A DNA stretch of 19,399 bases from Candidatus Omnitrophota bacterium (GTDB lineage: Bacteria; Omnitrophota; Omnitrophia; Omnitrophales; JACROU01), in contig JACQQR010000070.1 of the NCBI GenBank assembly GCA_016206875.1, positions 1 to 19,399 of the forward strand. Direction: 5' to 3'. The position numbers were made by a program, and so were the translations under genes. This document shows, one piece after another, positions 13,972 to 19,399 of this stretch. The stretch's first letter is position 1. Each line of letters begins with the position of its first letter. The notes under the pieces were generated by a model, which was not told the DNA's origin, did not search any database, and saw only the letters and a program-made list of their open reading frames with translations.

Positions 13972-15249
13972 ATGCGTTCTATCCGCATTGGATTATTGGG
14001 GTTGGGGCAAATTGGGTCCAGTCTCTATAAATTGGTATCCCGCAAAGCCGCTTTTTTTCAAAAACGCTACGGGGTGCAGTTCAAAATTGCCCGCATTTTA
14101 GTAAAAAATATGCGGAAAAAACGATTTTCCGGGCTGGACGCAAAGCGGCTTACCAGCCAAGCCTCGCAAATTTTAAAAGATCCGTCTATTGATGTGGTTG
14201 TGGAATTAATAGGAGGTGTGGATTCAGCAAAAAAATATGTGCTGGAAGCCTTGCGCAGCGGCAAGGATGTGATTACTGCTAATAAAGCACTGCTGGCAGA
14301 GAAAGGGGAGGAGATTTCTGCGCTGGCTGGAAAATTGGGGCGGCAGGTATTTTTTGAAGCCAGTGTGGGCGGCGGCATTCCTGTGATCAAAACTATTCGC
14401 GAGGGATTGGGTGCCAACCGCATCGATTCGATTTTGGGAATTGTCAACGGCACTTGTAATTACATTCTTACGCAGATGAGCCGCGAGGGACTGGATTTCC
14501 AGACGGCTTTGGAGCAAGCACAAAAAAAAGGTTTTGCCGAACCGGATCCCAGTTTTGATATTGACGGCATCGATTCAGCTCATAAAATTGCCGTGCTGGC
14601 ACGGCTGGCTTTTGAGCAAAATATTCCGTTTCGTGATGTGTATTGCGAAGGCATTCGTCACATCACTGAGCAAGACATCAATTTTGCGAAAAATTTTGGG
14701 TATTGCATCAAACTGCTGGCCATTGCCAAGCGTGACGCATCCGGCATCGACGCACGTGTGCAGCCCACGCTCGTTCCTCAAGATCATATTTTGGCCAAGG
14801 TAGATGGCTCGTTCAACGCAATTTTATTGGACGGCGACGAGACCGGAGAAATTTTATTGTACGGACGCGGTGCGGGTCCCGAGCCCACAGCCAGTGCGGT
14901 GATGAGTGATTTGATTGATTATTCGCGCGGCTTAGAAAGCCGCTTTCCGGAAGCTTCAAAAAAGCCGCTTAAGGTAAAAAATATTTCGTCAATTTTGTCC
15001 CGGTATTATCTGCGATTTTCCGTGCTCGACCAGCCCGGCGTGCTCTCGAAAATCGCCGGCATATTGGGTAAGTACAATGTAAGTATTTCGGATGTGATTC
15101 AAAGTGAACGTAAAAGCGGTACGGTGGTGCCGCTTATTTTGCTGACCCATCACGTTCACGAAAAAGAAATCCGCTCGGCTGTAGAGCGGATTGACGCAAT
15201 GAAATCCATGATTCGTTCCAAATCACGCGTGATACGAATAGAAGCGTAA
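13972..15249 (+). CDS. hom: Homoserine dehydrogenase with C-terminal ACT domain
   Basis: 425 residues from ATG 13972, chosen for GGAGG (13963-13967) and the conserved R-I-G-L-L-G-L-G start; the longer open frame from 13801 would include spacer repeat sequence. It reduces aspartate semialdehyde to homoserine with NAD(P)H. Residues 6-18 carry the G-L-L-G-L-G-Q-I-G-S nucleotide loop; T-A-N-K105-A-L-L-A, F-F-E-A-S-V-G-G-G-I-P, N-G-T-C-N-Y-I-L (159-166) and D-I-D-G-I-D-S-A-H-K205 are the diagnostic substrate and catalytic motifs. An ACT domain (R-F-S-V-L-D-Q-P-G-V-L-S-K-I-A-G-I-L) occupies the last 75 residues and implies threonine feedback. It is the first gene of hom-thrC-apgM-like-lysC. Its TAA at 15247-15249 overlaps an ATG by one base (TAATG). 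Confidence 0.95.
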   Translation: MRSIRIGLLGLGQIGSSLYKLVSRKAAFFQKRYGVQFKIARILVKNMRKKRFSGLDAKRLTSQASQILKDPSIDVVVELIGGVDSAKKYVLEALRSGKDVITANKALLAEKGEEISALAGKLGRQVFFEASVGGGIPVIKTIREGLGANRIDSILGIVNGTCNYILTQMSREGLDFQTALEQAQKKGFAEPDPSFDIDGIDSAHKIAVLARLAFEQNIPFRDVYCEGIRHITEQDINFAKNFGYCIKLLAIAKRDASGIDARVQPTLVPQDHILAKVDGSFNAILLDGDETGEILLYGRGAGPEPTASAVMSDLIDYSRGLESRFPEASKKPLKVKNISSILSRYYLRFSVLDQPGVLSKIAGILGKYNVSISDVIQSERKSGTVVPLILLTHHVHEKEIRSAVERIDAMKSMIRSKSRVIRIEA

Positions 15250-15276
15250 TGAAGCTTGTCCCGCGTCTGCCTTATT

Positions 15277-15389
15277 TTGTCATCCCCGCGAAAGCGGGGA
15301 TCCAGGGACTTGCAACCCAATTTGTTAAAGTCACTGGATTCCCGCTTTTCCGCCCCGGCGGACCCGCTGAGGCGGGCGCGGGAATGACA
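15277..15389. repeat. Interspersed inverted repeat (GCGAAAGC family), copy 2, with 28-nt module in its hairpin tip
   Basis: The left arm, 15277-15311, has the intact tip CCCGCGAAAGCGGGG. The right arm, 15327-15389, reads AAAGTCACTGGATTCCCGCTTT, is interrupted by 28 nt (15349-15376), then resumes CGCGGGAATGACA. The inserted piece is itself palindromic (CCGCCCCGGCGG, CCCGCTGAGGCGGG) and recurs at 11318-11345. The whole element lies between hom and thrC and happens to be open in the thrC frame. Confidence 0.85.
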
Positions 15390-15416
15390 GAGAATACGGA
15401 ATGGCAGAAAGACACT

Positions 15417-16487
15417 ATGATGAAAATACTCGAGAAAAAAATCGGAATTATTGAACGCTACGCCGAATTTCTTCCGGTTTCGGTGAATACGCCTATTGTG
15501 TCGCTCAATGAAGGCAATACGCCGCTTATTTTGTCCGAAGCGCTGCCCAAGGCTTTCAATTTGAATTTGAAAATTTATTACAAATTCGAAGGACTGAATC
15601 CCACCGGTTCTTTCAAAGACCGCGGCATGACCATGGCTGTGTCGAAGGCCTTGGAAGAAGGCTACAAAGCCATTGTTTGTGCCTCAACCGGAAATACCTC
15701 GGCTTCCGCAGCCGCTTATGCCTCGCGGTCGGGCCTGAAATGTTACGTGTTCGTGCCCGAAGGGCAAATCGCCAAAGGCAAACTGGTGCAAGCCTATCGC
15801 TACGGAGCCACGGTAATTACGGTGCAAGGAAATTTTGATGATGCCCTGCGCGTGGTCAAGGAAATTGCCGAGAAATACCCAATCAAGCTTGTGAATTCCA
15901 TCAATCCATACCGGATTCAAGGCCAAAAAACCGGCGCATTTGAAATTTGTGATGAGCTGGGCGATGCCCCCCAATATCATTTAATTCCTGTCGGGAACGC
16001 GGGCAACATTACGGCTTATTGGATGGGCTATAAGGAATATCAGGCAAAGGGCCTGTCGCATACGCTCCCGAAAATGTGCGGATTTCAGGCCGCCGGCTCA
16101 GCCCCGATTGTCTTAGGGCATATCGTGGAAAATCCAAAAACGATTGCCACAGCCATCAAAATCGGAAATCCGGCCAGCTGGAAACAAGCCTTGGCTGCAC
16201 GCGATGAATCGGGGGGGCTGATTGATGCGGTCACTGACGAAGAAATCGGCCGGGCCTATCGATTTATTGCGGAGCATGACGGTATATTTGCCGAGCCCGC
16301 ATCCGCGGCTTCCGTTGCGGGTCTCGTGAAATTGGCCAAGAAAAATTATTTTAAACCCGGAAGCACGGTAGTGTGCACACTCACAGGCTCGGGACTTAAA
16401 GATCCCGATTATGCGCTGAGTTTCGAAGATAAAATGGTTTCCGTGAAACCGGAAATTGTGGAAGTGCTTAAAGTGCTTAACATCTAA
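15417..16487 (+). CDS. thrC: Threonine synthase
   Basis: 356 residues from ATG 15417 (a second ATG follows at 15420), the usual size. The frame is open back to 15249, but that stretch is translated repeat (F-V-I-P-A-K-A-G-I-Q), so I exclude it; Shine-Dalgarno at 15417 is weak. The enzyme converts O-phosphohomoserine to threonine with PLP. Visible motifs: N-E-G-N-T-P-L, then N-P-T-G-S-F-K67-D-R-G-M with the Schiff-base lysine, A-S-T-G-N-T-S-A-S-A-A-A-Y-A (substrate/phosphate loop), P-V-G-N-A-G-N-I-T-A (PLP phosphate glycine loop), E-P-A-S-A-A-S-V-A-G and L-T-G-S-G-L-K-D-P near the C-terminus. It lacks the long N-terminal extension of plant/yeast-type enzymes. It sits between hom and the proposed homoserine kinase, as expected for a threonine operon. 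Confidence 0.95.
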   Translation: MMKILEKKIGIIERYAEFLPVSVNTPIVSLNEGNTPLILSEALPKAFNLNLKIYYKFEGLNPTGSFKDRGMTMAVSKALEEGYKAIVCASTGNTSASAAAYASRSGLKCYVFVPEGQIAKGKLVQAYRYGATVITVQGNFDDALRVVKEIAEKYPIKLVNSINPYRIQGQKTGAFEICDELGDAPQYHLIPVGNAGNITAYWMGYKEYQAKGLSHTLPKMCGFQAAGSAPIVLGHIVENPKTIATAIKIGNPASWKQALAARDESGGLIDAVTDEEIGRAYRFIAEHDGIFAEPASAASVAGLVKLAKKNYFKPGSTVVCTLTGSGLKDPDYALSFEDKMVSVKPEIVEVLKVLNI

Positions 16488-16490
16488 AGG

Positions 16491-16556
16491 ACGTACGGCG
16501 TTGTGCGTACAGCGTACTGCGTAAGGGCAGTTTCGCTGTACGCCCTACGCCGTACG
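16491..16556. repeat. Palindromic repeat of the CGCCGTACG family
   Basis: CGTACGGCGT (16492-16501) pairs exactly with ACGCCGTACG (16547-16556), and inner pairs (AGGGC with GCCCT, TACAGCG with CGCTGTA) extend the fold. It fills the gap between thrC and the next gene. The last bases of the window (19382-19392, CGCCGTACGCT) repeat part of it. Confidence 0.8.
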
Positions 16557-16566
16557 CTGCACGAAT

Positions 16567-17760
16567 ATGAAATACATCATCCTCGTTCCCGACGGCGTCA
16601 GTGACCATCCTTGCGAAGAACTGAATGGTAAGACGCCGCTTGAAGCCGCTAACATTCCCAATTTGAATTGGTTTGCGAAAACCGGAAGAATGGGTGCGGC
16701 CAATACCATTCCGTCTCCTCTTCAACCCGGCTCGGATGTAGGGCACTTGTCGATTTTGGGTTACGACCCAAAATCGTGTTACACCGGCCGCGCGCCTATT
16801 GAAGCGGCGAGCATGGGTATCGAGTTACAAGACGGTGAAGTGGCGTTTCGCATGAATTTGGTGACTGAGGCCGATGGCAAATTAATTGACTATAGCGCCG
16901 GGCATATCAGCACAAAAGAAGCGCATACGTTGGTGAATTTTTTAAAATCGCGGCTGGACTCCGAGCGCGTTACGCTTTATCCCGGAATTCAGTACCGTCA
17001 TATCGCCGTTATTCGTGATGCCGGCGGCGTGGAAGGGCTTTCGGCCAAGTGCACCCCTGCGCATGATATTCAGGGAAAACCGATAGATGAATACTGGCCG
17101 AAAGGCAGCGGCGCGGAGCTCTTAAAAAAATTAATGGAAGAAGCGCGTATTCTGTTGAGCGATCATGAAGTAAACCGCGTACGGCTTGATCTGAAAGAAA
17201 ATCCGGCCAACATGATTTGGTTTTGGGGACAAGGGGTAATGCCTCATATTCAATTGTTCAAAGAAAAATACGGAAAAACCGGATCGCTGATTTCTGCCGT
17301 GGATTTGGTCAAAGGCATTGGCTACTTGGCCGGCCTGGAAGTGCTCAATGTCCCGGGCATGACCGGATATGTAGACACCAATTATGAAGGGAAAGTGGAA
17401 TACGGCTTGAATAGTTTGAAGTCACAAGATCTCACGTATATTCACGTGGAGGCCACCGATGAAGCGGGTCATGAAGGCAATGTAAAACTAAAAATTATGG
17501 CCATAGAAGATTTTGATAAGCGTGTAGTGGGCCCGGTGAAAGAATACGTAAAGTCGCATCCGGATACGCGCGTCTTGATCATGCCCGACCACTCGACCTC
17601 ATGCAAAGTGAAAACACACGTGCGCGGCAATGTCCCGTTTATCATTGCCGGAAAAGGCATTGAGCCCTCCGGCGCCGACGAATTTACAGAAACCGCAGCG
17701 TCGCGTTCGCTAGTACAGGTTGGGGAAGCGCATACGTTGATGGGGGAACTTTTGGCATAA
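16567..17760 (+). CDS. apgM-family protein, proposed homoserine kinase (ThrB replacement)
   Basis: 397 residues of the alkaline-phosphatase superfamily, archaeal-type cofactor-independent phosphoglycerate mutase family. Metal and catalytic residues are in place: D9 (V-P-D-G), S56 in Q-P-G-S-D-V-G-H-L-S-I-L-G-Y-D, D298 and H302 (E-A-T-D-E-A-G-H-E-G-N), D341-H342 (M-P-D-H-S-T) and H351. A branch of this family, often annotated 'proposed homoserine kinase', occurs in threonine operons of genomes without thrB. Here it stands between thrC and lysC, and no GHMK-type kinase is in the window, so phosphorylation of homoserine is the more likely job. Phosphoglycerate mutase is the alternative. The ATG at 16567 has no Shine-Dalgarno because the palindromic repeat ends 10 nt before it. 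Confidence 0.85.
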   Translation: MKYIILVPDGVSDHPCEELNGKTPLEAANIPNLNWFAKTGRMGAANTIPSPLQPGSDVGHLSILGYDPKSCYTGRAPIEAASMGIELQDGEVAFRMNLVTEADGKLIDYSAGHISTKEAHTLVNFLKSRLDSERVTLYPGIQYRHIAVIRDAGGVEGLSAKCTPAHDIQGKPIDEYWPKGSGAELLKKLMEEARILLSDHEVNRVRLDLKENPANMIWFWGQGVMPHIQLFKEKYGKTGSLISAVDLVKGIGYLAGLEVLNVPGMTGYVDTNYEGKVEYGLNSLKSQDLTYIHVEATDEAGHEGNVKLKIMAIEDFDKRVVGPVKEYVKSHPDTRVLIMPDHSTSCKVKTHVRGNVPFIIAGKGIEPSGADEFTETAASRSLVQVGEAHTLMGELLA

Positions 17761-17761
17761 C

Positions 17762-17875
17762 TTGTCATTCTGAGCGTAGCGAAGAATCTTTATTGCCTAT
17801 CGTAACGTGTATTTTTAGCTCCGCATATGTTTAGGGTGACTCAACCTAGATCCTTCGCTACGCTCAGGATGACAA
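17762..17875. repeat. Interspersed inverted repeat, GAGCGTAGCGAAG family
   Basis: The arms 17762-17789 and 17848-17875 are reverse complements at 26 of 28 positions, with TTGTCATTCTGAGCGTAGCG at the outer end. The 58-nt centre has no coding signal. The ends resemble TTGTCATTC of the GCGAAAGC repeats, although the cores differ. It lies between the apgM-like gene and lysC, and its right arm is open in the lysC frame. Confidence 0.85.
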
Positions 17876-17889
17876 ATAAGGTGTTGCAA

Positions 17890-19107
17890 ATGATTCTTGT
17901 CCAAAAATACGGCGGCAGTTCCGTCGCCAACATAAAAAAAGTGAAGAATGTAGCCCGTCGTGTGGTGGCGGCCAAGCGTAAGGGAAATCAAGTAGTCGTT
18001 GTAGTCTCAGCGCCTGGAGACACGACGGATGAATTGATCGACTTGGCCGGAAAAATCTCCAAACTTCCTAATCGGCGTGAAATGGATATGCTGCTTTCCA
18101 CGGGCGAGCAAATGTCCGTAGCGCTTTTGGCAATGGCCATTCACGAGCTGGGCGAAGATGCCGTATCGATGACCGGATACCAAGTGGGTATCATTACGGA
18201 TGAAGTGCACGGCGCGGCCAAAATTGAAGATATTGACGCCAGACGTATGAAAGCGGAACTGGCCAAAGGGAAAATCGTGATCGTGGCCGGTTTTCAGGGC
18301 AAGACAGCCAATCATGAAATCACTACGCTTGGCCGCGGCGGCTCGGACCTGACCGCGGTGGCGCTTGCGAGCGTGCTGAAAGCCAAAGTATGTGAAATTT
18401 ATACGGATGTGGATGGCGTTTATAACGCCGACCCACGTATCGTTTCCAACGCACGGAAACTTCCGGTGATCAGCTATGACGAAATGATGGAAATGGCCTC
18501 GCTGGGTGCCAAGGTGATGCAGTCGCGTTCTGTGGAAGTGGGCAAAAAATACGATGTGCCGATTTTAGTTCGCAACAGTATGAACAACGCCGAAGGAACG
18601 CTGATTACGAAGGAGAATAAGAAAATGGAAAAAGTGTTGGTGAGCGGAATCACGCTTAACGAAGATGAAGCGAAAGTTACAATTTTGAAAGTTCCGGATA
18701 AACCGGGTATTGCCGCCAAAGTGTTCAGCAAAATCGCCGAAGGCAATATCAATATCGACATGATCATTCAGAATAAGTCCACCACCAATTACACTGATAT
18801 CTCGTTTACCGTATTCCGCTCCGACCTGAAACGCGCGCTGCCCGTCATCCGCAAAGCCGCCGAGGCCGTCAAAGCCCGCGGTATTCAGGTAGACGACAAT
18901 ATCGCCAAAGTGAGTTTGGTGGGCGTGGGCATGAAGTCCCATTCCGGCGTAGCCGGCAAAATGTTCAGCGCGCTGGCCGAAAAGGGCATCAACATCGAAA
19001 TGATCTCGACTTCGGAGATCAAAATCTCCTGCGTAGTCGACGGCCGCCGCGGCAAAGAGGCCGTCCGCGCCATCCACAAAAAGTTTGAGTTGGGGAAGAA
19101 GAAGTAG
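17890..19107 (+). CDS. lysC: Aspartate kinase with two ACT domains
   Basis: 405 residues from ATG 17890, set by AAGGTG (17878-17883, 6-nt spacing) and the conserved start M-I-L-V-Q-K6-Y-G-G-S-S. The open frame reaches back to 17827, but that part is translated repeat (S-F-A-T-L-R-M-T). The enzyme phosphorylates aspartate with ATP, the first step toward lysine, threonine and methionine. Kinase motifs: K-Y-G-G-S-S, S-T-G-E73-Q, F-Q-G-K-T-A-N, T-T-L-G-R149-G-G-S-D, Y-T-D-V-D-G-V-Y-N-A-D-P. Two ACT domains (about 262-335 and 340-400; K-P-G-I-A-A-K-V-F and H-S-G-V-A-G-K-M-F) imply feedback by lysine and/or threonine. Size and layout match the alpha subunit of Bacillus/Corynebacterium-type aspartokinases, and an internal start for the beta subunit is visible. 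Confidence 0.95.
   Translation: MILVQKYGGSSVANIKKVKNVARRVVAAKRKGNQVVVVVSAPGDTTDELIDLAGKISKLPNRREMDMLLSTGEQMSVALLAMAIHELGEDAVSMTGYQVGIITDEVHGAAKIEDIDARRMKAELAKGKIVIVAGFQGKTANHEITTLGRGGSDLTAVALASVLKAKVCEIYTDVDGVYNADPRIVSNARKLPVISYDEMMEMASLGAKVMQSRSVEVGKKYDVPILVRNSMNNAEGTLITKENKKMEKVLVSGITLNEDEAKVTILKVPDKPGIAAKVFSKIAEGNINIDMIIQNKSTTNYTDISFTVFRSDLKRALPVIRKAAEAVKARGIQVDDNIAKVSLVGVGMKSHSGVAGKMFSALAEKGINIEMISTSEIKISCVVDGRRGKEAVRAIHKKFELGKKK
18610..18627 (+). promoter_or_regulatory. Internal ribosome-binding site and start for an aspartokinase beta subunit
   Basis: AAGGAG (18610-18615) stands 9 nt before an in-frame ATG (18625-18627), Met246 of LysC. Initiation here would give a 160-residue protein (18625-19107) that consists of the two ACT domains. 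Aspartokinases of the alpha2beta2 class, known in Bacillus subtilis and Corynebacterium glutamicum, make their beta subunit by exactly such an internal start. This Shine-Dalgarno is stronger than the one for the full-length protein. Confidence 0.6.
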
Positions 19108-19209
19108 ATGAAAAAGAAGACTGGTCGCAAACGTTCAATGTATGAAACTGTTTCAAAAGAATTTGCCAAAGCAGCAAGAGCCAAAAAATATCTTTGGAAA
19201 GCCTCCTGA
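19108..19209 (+). CDS. Possible 33-residue basic protein directly after lysC
   Basis: ATG follows the lysC TAG without a gap (tagATG). The frame reads M-K-K-K-T-G-R-K-R-S-M-Y-E-T-V-S-K-E-F, continues A-K-A-A-R-A-K-K-Y-L-W-K-A-S and stops at TGA 19207-19209. The C-terminal half would form a basic amphipathic helix. The purine-rich end of lysC (GGGGAAGAAGAAG) could serve as ribosome-binding site. It is too short to exclude chance, and no family is recognised. Confidence 0.35.
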   Translation: MKKKTGRKRSMYETVSKEFAKAARAKKYLWKAS

Positions 19210-19246
19210 AGGATTTGAAGAAAATAAGGAATCGATGAAGTCTTTT

Positions 19247-19335
19247 TTGTCATTCCCGCGAAAGCGGGAATCCAGCGACTTTGTTTTTCAGACAATGCTA
19301 AAGTCACTGGATTCCCGCTTTCGCGGGAATGACAA
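19247..19335. repeat. Interspersed inverted repeat (GCGAAAGC family), copy 3
   Basis: The 36-nt arms 19247-19282 and 19300-19335 are reverse complements with a single mismatch (CCAGCGACTTT against CCAGTGACTTT), around a 17-nt loop. Each arm contains the smaller hairpin ATTCCCGCGAAAGCGGGAAT. It is the most compact copy in the window and closes the lysC unit, where it could act as a 3' stabiliser or terminator. Confidence 0.9.
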
Positions 19336-19379
19336 CGTTAGAGAGAAAACCCATTTTTCAAAAATTCAGTACTAACATT

Positions 19380-19399
19380 TAACGCCGTACGCTATACAC
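19380..19399. repeat. Fragment of a CGCCGTACG-family repeat at the window edge
   Basis: AACGCCGTACGCT here shares CGCCGTACGCT (19382-19392) with 16549-16559. The element is probably cut by the window end. The segment 19210-19399 otherwise holds only the preceding inverted repeat. Confidence 0.5.

Noticed and set aside
17827..17889. N-terminal extension of LysC from the first ATG
   Set aside because: The extra residues are the translated right arm of an interspersed repeat; AAGGTG and the conserved K-Y-G-G-S-S place the start at 17890.
5418..19335. CRISPR array
   Set aside because: Repeats are inverted, few, widely spaced and lack regular spacers; no cas gene is present.
19142..19375. 77-codon frame at the window end
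   Set aside because: More than half of it is the translated inverted repeat (F-P-R-K-R-E-S-S-D-F and D-S-R-F-R-G-N-D), a common false gene.

Overview
The window looks like a stretch of chromosome from an uncultured bacterium. A very long HEAT-repeat protein carrying GRSLG motifs, a membrane-anchored PEGA protein and dense interspersed palindromic repeats suggest a lineage such as Omnitrophota (PVC-related). That placement is an impression from gene style; no marker gene is present to prove it. Almost all genes are on the plus strand. Initiation signals are of ordinary bacterial type: Shine-Dalgarno sequences, and -35/-10 boxes before several units.

Layout. (1) 2-5398: the 3' part, or nearly all, of a giant alpha-helical protein with about 15 HEAT repeats and four GRSLG-type motifs that split it into blocks; two of these motifs are identical over 16 nt and sit in GC-rich islands around an AT-rich HEAT block. 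(2) 5399-6505: a repeat-rich patch holding an orphan ribbon-helix-helix antitoxin with an operator-like palindrome, and a degraded thermonuclease-like gene on the minus strand. (3) 6506-9534: a translationally coupled pair, a membrane-anchored PEGA protein and a family 2 membrane glycosyltransferase. (4) 9535-11304: a lysine-rich/acidic bipolar protein behind a good promoter, then a class V PLP enzyme lacking the cysteine-desulfurase cysteine. (5) 11305-13732: an apparently self-contained cassette with its own promoter: ORC/Cdc6-like AAA ATPase, a 51-residue basic protein, and a GIY-YIG (T5orf172-type) nuclease. This is the best candidate for an undescribed system. (6) 13733-19209: an aspartate-family operon, hom - thrC - alkaline-phosphatase-superfamily gene of the 'proposed homoserine kinase' type - lysC, followed by a possible 33-residue ORF.

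The operon in (6) accounts for aspartate to aspartyl phosphate (LysC) and, downstream of the semialdehyde, homoserine (Hom), phosphohomoserine (the apgM-like protein) and threonine (ThrC). The aspartate-semialdehyde dehydrogenase gene is not in the window. LysC carries an internal ribosome-binding site and start codon placed where alpha2beta2 aspartokinases start their small regulatory subunit.

Palindromic repeats of several sequence families occupy nearly every intergenic gap, including every junction of the threonine/lysine operon, and they often extend the apparent reading frames of neighbouring genes at their N-terminus. One repeat copy carries a 28-nt palindromic module inserted in its hairpin tip; the same module recurs 4 kb upstream.
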